From an uncultured Flavobacteriaceae bacterium (GTDB taxonomy: Bacteria; Bacteroidota; Bacteroidia; Flavobacteriales; Flavobacteriaceae): a stretch of 64,000 nucleotides of DNA. The translations under genes were made by a program, and so were the position numbers. The stretch covers positions 186,001-250,000 of the forward strand of contig CANLWG010000004.1 in assembly GCA_947494715.1 (NCBI GenBank), in the 5' to 3' direction. Within the stretch, counting starts at the first letter, position 1; every line of letters begins with the position of its first letter. This document shows positions 54,579-63,927 of this stretch, piece after piece. The notes beneath the pieces were generated by a model, which saw only the letters and a program-made list of their open reading frames with translations, was not told the origin of the DNA and searched no databases.

Positions 54579-55163
54579 TCAGCGCATATCTTCTTCAGAT
54601 CTATCGGGAACATTAACTATACTGGGTTCTTTCATTAAAGCGATTACGTCACTTAGTTCCCTATCACTAAGTTCCGATACGCCTTTTCTGAAATAAAAAT
54701 TGGCAACCTCTTGTATTCCATGAATATATAAATCAAATTTATAGTTCTCTAAAACCCAATTAAGACACTCTTTCTGAGTCGTTTCTTCTTCCAGTTTCCA
54801 AGCTAAAGTGTAAGCCTTACGATTGGATATTTTTGTACTGTCTTTATCTTGTCTACTGATATCTGAAATCATTGCGGCCAAAAGACTAGGGCTTTTGGTA
54901 AAATCATTTGAAATCAAACCATTTAATATCTGTCTATTTAAATTATGGGATAGAATATTATCATGTTCTTGTTCATACAATTGGTAAAACCTATCCGGCA
55001 ATTCTTCTGCGAACTTTACTTTTGTTACAAATTCTGTTAGCTCATTTTCCGTCACAAAATCCTCCGAAGTATTCTTTAAATAATAGTAGACAAAAAAAGG
55101 GCTGGAAATACCAATGATAAGAACCCAAATTATGATTTTAAAAGCTCGTTTTTTATATATCAT
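54579..55163 (-). CDS. Degenerate GT51-like (transglycosylase domain) protein
   Basis: A 194-residue protein with an N-terminal membrane segment (residues 9-28) followed by a region resembling the C-terminal part of peptidoglycan glycosyltransferases: NRKAYTLAWKLEEET, LENYKFDLYIHGIQEVANFYFRKG and LSDRELSDVIALMKEPS resemble GT51 blocks. The catalytic E-D-x-x-F-x-x-H motif is not intact, as only EHDNILSH is present, so catalysis is doubtful. It lies on the opposite strand between two VCBS-repeat genes, 5 bp from the convergent neighbour. It could be a pseudo-enzyme or an accessory factor. Confidence 0.5.
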   Translation of the reverse strand: MIYKKRAFKIIIWVLIIGISSPFFVYYYLKNTSEDFVTENELTEFVTKVKFAEELPDRFYQLYEQEHDNILSHNLNRQILNGLISNDFTKSPSLLAAMISDISRQDKDSTKISNRKAYTLAWKLEEETTQKECLNWVLENYKFDLYIHGIQEVANFYFRKGVSELSDRELSDVIALMKEPSIVNVPDRSEEDMR

Positions 55164-55444
55164 TTTTAAGTAATGAAATTATGGGATACTGCTATTTTTT
55201 TGATAAACGAAGCTAATTCTTTTCTTTTTAGCAACAAATTAATAAGGCTTCCTTTTAAGGATTGAGTATATAAATTTCGAGCTATTTTTGTTTAAGCCAT
55301 AGCGGTAAGTTTTGTAGCCGGTCCGGCTGCAATGGTCATATATCCTTTTGATACCTGATTACCGAAAATTACCAATGAAATTTGATGGTTTCCCCTAAAA
55401 AACTTCGTATTTTAGGTACATTAATCGAATTACATTCTTGACGT
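55164..55444. other. Intergenic region with a terminator-like remnant
   Basis: At 55291-55309 lies a sequence 17/19 identical to the left part of the SusD terminator region (52822-52840), followed by a 7 bp stem (55314-55320 with 55324-55330, one wobble pair) but without a T-run. It looks like a decayed copy of the terminator or a shared hairpin. The rest is AT-rich and must carry the promoters for the divergent neighbours. Confidence 0.45.
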
Positions 55445-58400
55445 ATGCGCATGACCCGACATCTATGCTTTTTAACAATATTATGGCATCGTGGAGCATG
55501 GAGTTTTCTTCTCGTTTTAATGATTATTGCTTGTGATGAATCGAAAGAAGGCCTCATGGATTCTCAGGCGACCAAAATGCAACCTAAATTGTTTACTTCG
55601 ATATCCTCGAGTCAATCTGGAATCGATTTTGTAAACATATTGGAAGAGACCTTGGAATCAAATTATTACCAATACATGTACACCTACATTGGAGGGGGTG
55701 TAGCCTCCGGGGATATTAATAATGATGGGCTGGTTGACTTGTATTTCACTTCAAATTCATCGGAGGACAAGTTGTATTTAAACCTCGGGGAATTTAAGTT
55801 CAAGGAGATTTCCCTTGGAGCCGGTATTTCGAAAAATGATGGCTTCAACACTGGGGTTACCATGGTAGATGTCAACAACGATGGATTTTTAGATATTTAT
55901 GTGTCCCGTGGGGGTTGGAAGGATGGTAACAACAAGTTTGCAAATTTGCTCTATATCAATAATGGAGACCTTACTTTTACCGAACGCGCCGAGGAATTAG
56001 GCCTAGCGGATGCAAATAGGACTATACAAGCCACATTTTTTGACTATGATAAGGATAATGATTTGGATGTATATGTTTCCAACACCCCCGATATTACAAG
56101 TAGAACACAGGTCCTTGATTTGGACAAAATTCAAAAAGACCCTAAAATTTTGGAGTTAAAGGGGTCTGATCGGCTATATAACAATGATGGTACAGGTCAT
56201 TTTACCGATGTTTCAGATAAAGCCGGACTTCAATATGATATCGGTTTTGGATTGAACCCTCAAGTTGGGGATTTGAACAACGATGGTTGGTTGGATGTCT
56301 ATGTTTGTAATGACTTCAATGTGCCCGATTTGGCCTACATCAACAACGGGGACGGTACGTTTACCGAATCCCGGGACAAACTGTTCAAACATATGTCCTT
56401 CAATAGTATGGGAAGTGATATGGCGGACATCAACAACGATGGCTTATTGGACTTGATGACTTTGGATATGAATCCGGAGGACTATGTCCGTTCAAAGACT
56501 ACCATGGCCATGACATCCATTGACCAATTTGAATTAATGGTGGAAAGAGGATATCACCATCAGTATATGCATAATATGCTTCAAATGAACAATGGTAATG
56601 GAACTTTTAGCGAAATCTCCAAAATGTCCGGGATGGCCAACACGGATTGGAGTTGGTCTTTGTTATCCGCGGATTTTGATTTGGACGGCTACAACGATAT
56701 TTATATAACGAACGGTGTATATCGGGATGTTATAGATAGGGATAAGAACAACGAAATTCTCCAAATTCTCAAGGCCAACAACAGGAAACCTACACCAGAG
56801 GATTTTCTAAGTTTTGCCCAAATGCTCCCGCAGCAAAAGCTGAACAATTACTTTTTTAAGAATAATGGTGATACCACTTACGAAGATGTTTCCGTACATT
56901 GGGCTGATTCCGTACCTACTTTTTCCAATGGTGCCGTCTATGCAGATTTAGACAATGATGGTGATTTGGATATTGTAGTCAATAATATCAATGAGGAGGC
57001 CACAATTCTCAAAAACCTGGCTTCTGACTTACAAAAGGGCAGCTATCTAAAAATCGCTTTTTCGGGTCCGGAAAAGAACACCAACGGATTGGGAGCGGTA
57101 GCCAAAATATATTTAAAAGACGGAAGTCTTCAAACTCGGCAATTAATCAATTCTCGAGGATTTCTATCAGCTGTCTCAAATACCGTCCATTTTGGATTGA
57201 GGAAAAGGGATATGTTGGAAAAGGTTGAGATCATATGGCCCGATGGAAAAAAACAGGATTTAGAAAAGGTTGCCGTCAATCAACTGATTACTGTTGACTA
57301 CGCGGATGCAATTAATGAAAATGTAGCTGCTATCAAGGAAGAAACAATTTTTGTAAAACAACCATCTGAATATAGGCAAGTAGATTCATATTTTAATGAC
57401 TACAACCTACAAGTACTACTTCCCCACAAATTGTCTCAAACAGGTCCCGCACTTGCTAAGGCAGATGTAAACAATGACGGGTTGGAAGATGTATTTCTAG
57501 GTGGGGGAAGTCGCCATGTAGCGCAACTGTTATTGGCCCAAGAATCCGGTTCCTTTGAGTTAAGTGCAATCCCTGATTTTGAAAAAGATAAGGTGTTCGA
57601 AGATGTTGGTGCCATTTTTTTTGATGCTGATAATGATGGTGATCAAGACCTCTATGTAGTTAGTGGAAGCTATGAAATGCACGGTATGCCAAGATTGCTC
57701 CAAGATAGACTATACCTTAACAATGGTAAGGGACTGTTTACTAAAACCAATGATAGATTACCCAAAATAGATTCTGCGGGTTCGGTCGTTATTGCTGGCG
57801 ATTATGATAAGGACGGTGATATGGATTTGTTTGTTGGGGGTAGGGTAGTGCCCGGTCAATATCCTTATCCGCCCGTCAGTTATTTACTTATTAATGATGG
57901 TGGCGTCTTTACAAATGCGACCGAAAATTTGGCCTCGGAGCTCAAAAATATAGGAATGGTTACCGCTGCTGTTTGGACGGACATGAACGATGATAACAAG
58001 TTGGATCTAGTAGTCACAGGTGAGTGGATGGGTATTGAAGTGTTTATGAACCAAAACAATAAGTTGATTAAAAGTGACCAATATGATGAACTTTCTAGTT
58101 CCAAAGGGTGGTGGAATGAACTTCTTGTAGCCGATATTGATAATGATGGTGATCAGGATATCATCGCAGGCAATTTAGGTTTGAACTATAAATTTCATGC
58201 ATCTAAGGAAGAGCCTTTCGATGTATATACCACCGACTTTGATTTTAATGGTTCGGTCGATGTTGTTTTGGCCGAAAAGTACAATGGCAAACAGGTACCT
58301 GTTCGGGGAAAGAGTTGCATGACCCAGCAGCTACCACATTTAGCGAGTAAGATACCCACCTATACGGATTTTGCCAGCAAAGATCTTGAAGGTATTGTGG

Positions 58401-58819
58401 GAAAACGTCTGGAAAATGCCCTGCACTACCAAGCCAACGAGTTTCGTTCCGGTATTTTTATCAATCATGGTAATGGCGTTTTTTCCTTTAGTCCATTTGA
58501 TAATGAAGTACAGCAGTCCCCCATTAACAGTATACTTTTTGATGATTTTGATGGTGATGGAAAAAAAGATTTGGTTCTTGCCGGAAACAATTATCAGTCG
58601 GAGGTAGAGACTACACGCGCCGATGCCGGTATAGGTTCCTTTCTAAAGGGGAACGGTCAAGGAAGTTTTGTGCCAGTCCCACATTTTGAATCCGGTTTTT
58701 TCGCGGATAAGGACGTTAGAAATATGATTACATTGAATACCCCAACGGATAAATTGTTGATGGTAATCAACAATAATGACTACCATGACATTTTTAGGGT
58801 ACAAAAACCGATAGATTGA
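55445..58819 (+). CDS. Large VCBS/ASPIC-UnbV (CRTAC1-type) lipoprotein
   Basis: A 1124-residue lipoprotein (LMIIAC, Cys30) built of about 14 VCBS/FG-GAP repeats with DxNxDG loops such as DINNDGLVDLYF, DVNNDGFLDIYV, DLDNDGDLDIVV and DADNDGDQDLYV. An ASPIC/UnbV domain is present at about residues 535-620 (VHFGLRKRDMLEKVEIIWPDGK). Such proteins are common beside SusCD pairs in marine Bacteroidetes and are thought to be surface binding proteins, but their reaction is unknown. Cys-rich or heme motifs are not visible. A regulator starts 4 bp after its stop, so the two are co-transcribed. Confidence 0.88.
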   Translation: MRMTRHLCFLTILWHRGAWSFLLVLMIIACDESKEGLMDSQATKMQPKLFTSISSSQSGIDFVNILEETLESNYYQYMYTYIGGGVASGDINNDGLVDLYFTSNSSEDKLYLNLGEFKFKEISLGAGISKNDGFNTGVTMVDVNNDGFLDIYVSRGGWKDGNNKFANLLYINNGDLTFTERAEELGLADANRTIQATFFDYDKDNDLDVYVSNTPDITSRTQVLDLDKIQKDPKILELKGSDRLYNNDGTGHFTDVSDKAGLQYDIGFGLNPQVGDLNNDGWLDVYVCNDFNVPDLAYINNGDGTFTESRDKLFKHMSFNSMGSDMADINNDGLLDLMTLDMNPEDYVRSKTTMAMTSIDQFELMVERGYHHQYMHNMLQMNNGNGTFSEISKMSGMANTDWSWSLLSADFDLDGYNDIYITNGVYRDVIDRDKNNEILQILKANNRKPTPEDFLSFAQMLPQQKLNNYFFKNNGDTTYEDVSVHWADSVPTFSNGAVYADLDNDGDLDIVVNNINEEATILKNLASDLQKGSYLKIAFSGPEKNTNGLGAVAKIYLKDGSLQTRQLINSRGFLSAVSNTVHFGLRKRDMLEKVEIIWPDGKKQDLEKVAVNQLITVDYADAINENVAAIKEETIFVKQPSEYRQVDSYFNDYNLQVLLPHKLSQTGPALAKADVNNDGLEDVFLGGGSRHVAQLLLAQESGSFELSAIPDFEKDKVFEDVGAIFFDADNDGDQDLYVVSGSYEMHGMPRLLQDRLYLNNGKGLFTKTNDRLPKIDSAGSVVIAGDYDKDGDMDLFVGGRVVPGQYPYPPVSYLLINDGGVFTNATENLASELKNIGMVTAAVWTDMNDDNKLDLVVTGEWMGIEVFMNQNNKLIKSDQYDELSSSKGWWNELLVADIDNDGDQDIIAGNLGLNYKFHASKEEPFDVYTTDFDFNGSVDVVLAEKYNGKQVPVRGKSCMTQQLPHLASKIPTYTDFASKDLEGIVGKRLENALHYQANEFRSGIFINHGNGVFSFSPFDNEVQQSPINSILFDDFDGDGKKDLVLAGNNYQSEVETTRADAGIGSFLKGNGQGSFVPVPHFESGFFADKDVRNMITLNTPTDKLLMVINNNDYHDIFRVQKPID

Positions 58820-58823
58820 TGTA

Positions 58824-60458
58824 ATGCCCCAAAACCAAAAAACATATTTATTTCATATCATTTTTTGGTTGTGTTGTTTCCCGTTTTCAAAAGTTGCTTA
58901 CACCCAGCATAGCACAGACCAATCCTTAGTAGATCAGATTGGCAATGCTAAGACCATCAGATACCAAAATCCGGACAGTTCCGTGATTGTATTGCAAAAG
59001 GTCTATGATGAATCTATAGCAGTGGGCGATACCCTTCAAGCTATAAACGCATTGTTGGAAATGACAGATGTGTATGGGCATCAGGCCAATTATGCCAAAT
59101 CATATGACTACTTCTGGGACGTACTTTTTTTATCGGATGATATTAAAAACGATTCCCTAAGGGCCATTATTTACTATCGATTGGGCCGTATGTACAGTTT
59201 TTACAAGCGCCGGGAAGATGCTTTTAAGTATTTGCAGACCTCCTTGGATATCAACAAAAATTTGGTCCGTACGGGAAAATTGAACGAAGCTTATTTGGTA
59301 CAGAATTATTACGCCTTTTGTAATACCTATAGGGAACTGGATGAACCTAAAACGGCAAAGGTGTATTTGGACAGTTGCTTTGCTTATTACAAAAATATTC
59401 CGGGGCAGGTAGATATGGCTTCTCTTAAATTTGAGAAGGCATTTATCTTGGATCAAGAGGGTAGGACGGAAGAAGCTTTACGGATTATGGAAGAGGTAGA
59501 GCCCTGGTTTTTGGAGAATCTACCTTCATATTTAGTCTTGGTCTATACCTATTGGGGAGATATGTTCCGAAACATATCCAATTTTGAGGAAAGTGAATCC
59601 CATTATAACAAAGCATTAAAAACTTCCAGCACCTATAACAGTCATATAGATTTTACCCCTCTGGTCTATGAAAGATTGTCGGATTTGTATCTAAAGGCAG
59701 GAGATTATCAAAACGCTTTTGAAAACCAGAAGGCCGCAAAAGACTTGGATGCCCAATTTTTTGATAGCCGCAGCGAAAGCAATAGACCTTTGTTGGAAAT
59801 AAAGGACGAGTTCCGCCGAGAAAAGGAGCGCCAGGAAAAACTGATTCAACAACAGCGTTTGGAACAATTGGAGCAAGAAGATAAAATTTCCTTACTTCAA
59901 CGAATTATTCTTTTGGGCAGCTTAATTTTTTTGATAATCATTGGTCTTATCTACGTAAAGCATCTACGCTCAAAGCACAAGGCAGAGAAACAATTGATAC
60001 GCCGTAACAAGGAGCTTGAGATACAAAAGGCAGAAGAACTTCTGGAACTCAAAAACAAGGAACTTGCCACATCGGCCCTACAATTGGTGGAGAAAGATGA
60101 ATTTCTGCAAATGTTGAAAAGCAAACTCAAAGAGAATGGGGACAGTGTAAAAGCCTCGGAGCTGAATCAAGTACTCAAATCCATTTCTGCGAGCAACAAT
60201 AATAACTGGGAAGAGTTCAAACTACGATTTACCGCTGTCAATGAAAAATTCTACAAAGAATTGATTCAAAGATATCCCAGGCTCACTCAAAGTGACCAAA
60301 AGATATGTGCCTTGATAAAGCTTAATTTTTCCAGTAAGGATATGGCAAGACTTTTAGGAATATCTGTTGAATCAGTACACACCACGCGTTATAGACTTAG
60401 AAAAAAAATGAATCTTGATCGAAGTGTAAATCTTGAGGAATTTATTGCAAGTATGTAA
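58824..60458 (+). CDS. TPR-domain membrane regulator with C-terminal LuxR-type HTH
   Basis: A 544-residue protein. A signal or hydrophobic N-terminus (residues 10-27) is followed by about seven TPR-like helical repeats (residues 60-320), a coiled coil, one transmembrane segment (about 361-378), a second coiled coil and a C-terminal helix-turn-helix (about 490-535, DMARLLGISVESVHTTRYRLRKK). This layout is that of SusR-like inner-membrane regulators that sense glycan in the periplasm and act directly on DNA. It begins 4 bp after the ASPIC gene. It is a natural candidate for control of SusCD and GH117-2, which share the TTGTCTAGT element upstream. Confidence 0.88.
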   Translation: MPQNQKTYLFHIIFWLCCFPFSKVAYTQHSTDQSLVDQIGNAKTIRYQNPDSSVIVLQKVYDESIAVGDTLQAINALLEMTDVYGHQANYAKSYDYFWDVLFLSDDIKNDSLRAIIYYRLGRMYSFYKRREDAFKYLQTSLDINKNLVRTGKLNEAYLVQNYYAFCNTYRELDEPKTAKVYLDSCFAYYKNIPGQVDMASLKFEKAFILDQEGRTEEALRIMEEVEPWFLENLPSYLVLVYTYWGDMFRNISNFEESESHYNKALKTSSTYNSHIDFTPLVYERLSDLYLKAGDYQNAFENQKAAKDLDAQFFDSRSESNRPLLEIKDEFRREKERQEKLIQQQRLEQLEQEDKISLLQRIILLGSLIFLIIIGLIYVKHLRSKHKAEKQLIRRNKELEIQKAEELLELKNKELATSALQLVEKDEFLQMLKSKLKENGDSVKASELNQVLKSISASNNNNWEEFKLRFTAVNEKFYKELIQRYPRLTQSDQKICALIKLNFSSKDMARLLGISVESVHTTRYRLRKKMNLDRSVNLEEFIASM

Positions 60459-60668
60459 GGACAAAATATCTGACTTCAATAAGATGTTGTACAGTTTTTG
60501 TCTAGTGGTTTTTGGATGATCGTACAGTCTAAAATTATACTTTGGAGGCATAGTAAATCATATTTTCCAAATATTTCTAAGTGTAGCTGAAAAATGGAAA
60601 GAGTGTTCCTCTAAGAGCTTGGATTATCAATCTGTTGATATGATTACAATAAACAGCAAACAACCAAT
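60459..60668 (+). promoter_or_regulatory. GH117-2 upstream region with repeated GTACAGT and GTCTAG
   Basis: The 210 bp contain TTGTCTAGT at 60498-60506 and two direct copies of GTACAGT at 60489-60495 and 60522-60528. The first GTACAGT is followed by GTCTAG after a T-run, and the second runs directly into GTCTA. These are candidate regulator sites of the same kind as upstream of SusC. A new unit probably starts here. Confidence 0.45.
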
Positions 60669-61895
60669 ATGACATCATTTGAGAAAACACTATTTGCAGT
60701 TGGATCAGTACTAATAACCTCTTGCACTTCCCCATCAAAATCATCCGAAGTAAGTGAAAATGAATCTACAATGGAGCATGAAATGAAGATTACTGACGAA
60801 AAAATCGACCATTTGGGTATTACCAATAAAGAATTTTTAAGCGCCGCCTCTAAAAGAGCCTTACAATGGCCGGATATCGGCAATGAATGGTTTATAGAAT
60901 TTAGTGACCCACAGCCCTTAAAGGGCGATTTAGCCTATGAAAAGGGTGTTGTTCGTCGTGACCCGAGTGCCATGATCATGGAAAATGGCAAATACTATGT
61001 CTGGTACTCAAAGAGTACGGGCCTTACACAAGGTTTTGGAGGGGATATAGAAAATGACAAGGTATTTCCTTGGGACCGTTGTGACATTTGGTATGCCACC
61101 TCAGAAGATGGGATTACCTGGAAAGAAGAAGGACTGGCCGTTGCTCGAGGGAAAAAAGGAGAATATGATGATCGTTCGGTTTTCACGGTAGAAATTATGA
61201 CGTATGATGGAAAATACTATCTCTGCTATCAAACGGTGAAATCGCCTTATAATGTTAGGGTCAAGAATCAAATTGGTCTGGCATGGGCCGACTCACCGGA
61301 CGGACCTTGGACCAAAAGTAAGGAGCCTGTCTTGAGCCCTGCGGACAACGGTGTGTGGAAAGGAGAGGAACAAAATCGTTTTATGGTAGAAAAGAAAGGC
61401 GATTTTGACAGTCATAAGGTACACGATCCATGCATACTTCCATACAAAGGGAAATTCTACCTATATTATAAAGGTGAACAAATGGGGGAGCAAATTACCT
61501 TTGGTGGTCGTCAAATTCGGCATGGGGTCGCCATTGCCGATAATCCGAAGGGTCCTTACATAAAATCCTCGTACAACCCAATTAGCAATAGTGGGCATGA
61601 AATCTGTGTTTGGCCCTATAACGGGGGAATTGCCTCGTTGATTACCACGGATGGACCGGAAAAAAACACAATTCAATGGGCTCCTGATGGAATTAATTTT
61701 GAAATTGTTTCTTCCATAAAAGATGCTCCCCATGCCATTGGTCTAAATAGAAGTGCCGATAATGAAAAGGAACCTACCGAGATTCTTCGTTGGGGACTTA
61801 CACATATTTACAATAACGGGGACGAACAGAGTATTATGCGGTTTACTTCCAGGCGTAGAACCACGCATACGGCTAAAGGAGAAGCATCAAAATAA
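60669..61895 (+). CDS. GH117 exo-alpha-1,3-(3,6-anhydro)-L-galactosidase-like lipoprotein (GH117-2)
   Basis: A 408-residue GH117 protein with a lipoprotein signal (ITSC, Cys19). The family catalytic positions are present: Asp98 in RRDPS, Asp253 in HDPC and His310 in SGHE. The N-terminal helix [19 protein letters not shown] is characteristic of GH117 and is used for dimer swapping in family structures. It is closer than GH117-1 to enzymes that release 3,6-anhydro-L-galactose from agar oligosaccharides. Downstream are two dehydrogenases and an aldehyde dehydrogenase fitting that sugar. Clade and activity need testing. Confidence 0.88.
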   Translation: MTSFEKTLFAVGSVLITSCTSPSKSSEVSENESTMEHEMKITDEKIDHLGITNKEFLSAASKRALQWPDIGNEWFIEFSDPQPLKGDLAYEKGVVRRDPSAMIMENGKYYVWYSKSTGLTQGFGGDIENDKVFPWDRCDIWYATSEDGITWKEEGLAVARGKKGEYDDRSVFTVEIMTYDGKYYLCYQTVKSPYNVRVKNQIGLAWADSPDGPWTKSKEPVLSPADNGVWKGEEQNRFMVEKKGDFDSHKVHDPCILPYKGKFYLYYKGEQMGEQITFGGRQIRHGVAIADNPKGPYIKSSYNPISNSGHEICVWPYNGGIASLITTDGPEKNTIQWAPDGINFEIVSSIKDAPHAIGLNRSADNEKEPTEILRWGLTHIYNNGDEQSIMRFTSRRRTTHTAKGEASK

Positions 61896-61929
61896 TGAAG
61901 ATAAAAGCTTATAAATTCAAATAGGGAAT

Positions 61930-62946
61930 ATGAAAGCAACGATTTACGAAGGAAACAAAACCTTTTCGGTCATCGAAAAGGAAATGGAAATACCTTCAAA
62001 AGGGGAGGTAAGGATTAAAGTGGCGTATTCCGGCATATGTGGTACGGATGTACACATTTATCACGGGATGATGGACAAGCGGGTGAACATCCCCGTAACC
62101 ATTGGTCATGAAATGTCCGGTACCATTGATGCAATTGGTGAAGGGGTATCGGGTTTTTCAGTTGGGAAAAAAGTAGTGGTACGGCCTCTGGACGATCGCG
62201 GTGTAAAACCTTCTGATAAGGGATTCAATCATATTTGCGAGGATTTGAAATTTATAGGCATAGACAGTCCTGGATCCATGCAACAATATTGGAATGTACC
62301 TGCCTTTACTTTACATAAGCTAAAACAGGAAACGGATTTAAAATTGGCCGCTTTGATAGAACCGCTTTCCGTGGCCGTACACGATGTGCGCCTAAGCGGA
62401 TTGGTAGCGGGGGAGACGGCAGTTGTTCTAGGTGGAGGGCCTATTGGACTTCTTGTTGCCCTGGTCGCCAAGGAGACGGGAGCTGACGTAATTGTTTCCG
62501 AAGTAAATGAAAATCGGATTATAAAGGCCAGGGAATTGGGATTAAATGCTGTGAACCCTACAAAAATTGATTTAATCGATTACGTTCAAGAACAGACAAA
62601 AGGCCGAAAAGCGGATGTGGTCTTTGAAGTTGCCGGGGTACAGCCGGCATTGGATGTCATGACCGAAATCGCGGGAATACGTGGACGTATTTTAATGGTC
62701 GCTATTCATGGACAGAAAAGAGAAGTTGATTTGTTCAAGTTTTTTTGGAAGGAATTAAAGTTGATAGGGGCAAGGGTTTACGAGAAGGAAGACTATGAAA
62801 AGGCGATTGCCCTAATTACGGCCAATGAATTACCATTTGAGGAAATGATTACGGATGTACAACCATTAAGCAGCATTCAACAGGTTTTTGAAAATATTGA
62901 TAACAATCCGGATGGTATGAAAGTGCTTATGGATTGTCAAGCCTAA
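61930..62946 (+). CDS. Zinc-type medium-chain dehydrogenase, candidate 2-keto-3-deoxy-L-galactonate 5-dehydrogenase
   Basis: A 338-residue medium-chain dehydrogenase. Catalytic zinc ligands Cys37 (GICGTDVH) and His60-Glu61 (GHEMSG) are present and the nucleotide motif is VVLGGGPIGLL. The structural-zinc lobe is atypical: the four cysteines seen in the other two zinc dehydrogenases of this window are missing, with only one Cys in FNHICED. The family position matches the dehydrogenase that oxidises the L-anhydrogalactose product 2-keto-3-deoxy-L-galactonate. Polyol or sugar-acid substrates are alternatives. Confidence 0.72.
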   Translation: MKATIYEGNKTFSVIEKEMEIPSKGEVRIKVAYSGICGTDVHIYHGMMDKRVNIPVTIGHEMSGTIDAIGEGVSGFSVGKKVVVRPLDDRGVKPSDKGFNHICEDLKFIGIDSPGSMQQYWNVPAFTLHKLKQETDLKLAALIEPLSVAVHDVRLSGLVAGETAVVLGGGPIGLLVALVAKETGADVIVSEVNENRIIKARELGLNAVNPTKIDLIDYVQEQTKGRKADVVFEVAGVQPALDVMTEIAGIRGRILMVAIHGQKREVDLFKFFWKELKLIGARVYEKEDYEKAIALITANELPFEEMITDVQPLSSIQQVFENIDNNPDGMKVLMDCQA

Positions 62947-63092
62947 AATAGAAGTATCATCCTGGGCGCCTACCTGAATGAAATTGTCGGGCAGGCAGTC
63001 GAAGGTCTGGGAACATGGGTTCTAGACTATGTTCGAATCGACAGAACTTTTTAAACTACGAACAGTTAGTAAAAACATAAGAATAGTAGAAA

Positions 63093-63863
63093 ATGAGCAT
63101 ACTAAATCAATTCAGCTTAAAAGGAAAAACTGCACTCGTCACCGGATGTAAAAGAGGTATAGGAAAAGCAATGGCACTGGGCTTGGCCGAAGCTGGTGCC
63201 GACATTATTGGGGTAAGTGCTTCTTTGGAAAAGCATGGCAGTATGGTAGAACAGGAAGTGGAAGGATTAGGAAGAAAATTCAAGGCCTATACCTGCGATT
63301 TTGGAAATCGCGAATCTCTATATGGATTTATCGAACAGGTAAAAGACGATTTTCCAAAAATCGATATTTTGGTAAACAACGCAGGTACAATTTTGAGGGC
63401 ACCGGCAGTAGAACATTCTGATGAGTATTGGGATAAGGTAATCGAGGTAAATCAGACCGCACAATTCGTTCTTACCCGGGAAATAGGAAAGGAAATGGTT
63501 AAAAATGGTAGCGGAAAAATTGTGTTTACCGCTTCGTTGTTGACTTTTCAAGGTGGAATTACCGTTCCTGGATATGCGGCCAGTAAGGGAGCAATAGGAC
63601 AAATGACGATGGCCTTTGCCAACGAATGGGCCGGTACGGGAGTCAACGTAAATGCCATTGCCCCGGGTTACATTAGCACCGATAATACTGAAGCTTTACG
63701 AAATAATCCTGAAAGGAACGATTCCATTTTAGCTCGTATTCCTGCAGGTCGTTGGGGCCAACCCGAGGATTTCAAAGGCCCAATCGTATTTCTGTGCTCT
63801 GATGCTTCAAGTTATATGAACGGAACTACTATGCTGGTCGATGGAGGCTGGATGGGCAGATAA
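63093..63863 (+). CDS. SDR, KduD-like, candidate 2,5-diketo-3-deoxy-L-galactonate 5-reductase
   Basis: A 256-residue short-chain dehydrogenase similar to gluconate 5-dehydrogenase/KduD. It has the nucleotide motif TGCKRGIGKAM (17-27), NNAGT and the catalytic Tyr and Lys in GYAASKGA near 155, and a C-terminal DGGWMGR, which is typical of KduD. In the L-anhydrogalactose route a reductase returns the diketo acid to KDG. The tight set with a zinc dehydrogenase and an aldehyde dehydrogenase fits. A 146 bp gap separates it from the zinc dehydrogenase gene. Confidence 0.78.
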   Translation: MSILNQFSLKGKTALVTGCKRGIGKAMALGLAEAGADIIGVSASLEKHGSMVEQEVEGLGRKFKAYTCDFGNRESLYGFIEQVKDDFPKIDILVNNAGTILRAPAVEHSDEYWDKVIEVNQTAQFVLTREIGKEMVKNGSGKIVFTASLLTFQGGITVPGYAASKGAIGQMTMAFANEWAGTGVNVNAIAPGYISTDNTEALRNNPERNDSILARIPAGRWGQPEDFKGPIVFLCSDASSYMNGTTMLVDGGWMGR

Positions 63864-63927
63864 CATCAAGAGCATTCCAATCCAAACGGATTGGGAATAC
63901 AAAAGATTAACCGAATCAATATATATC

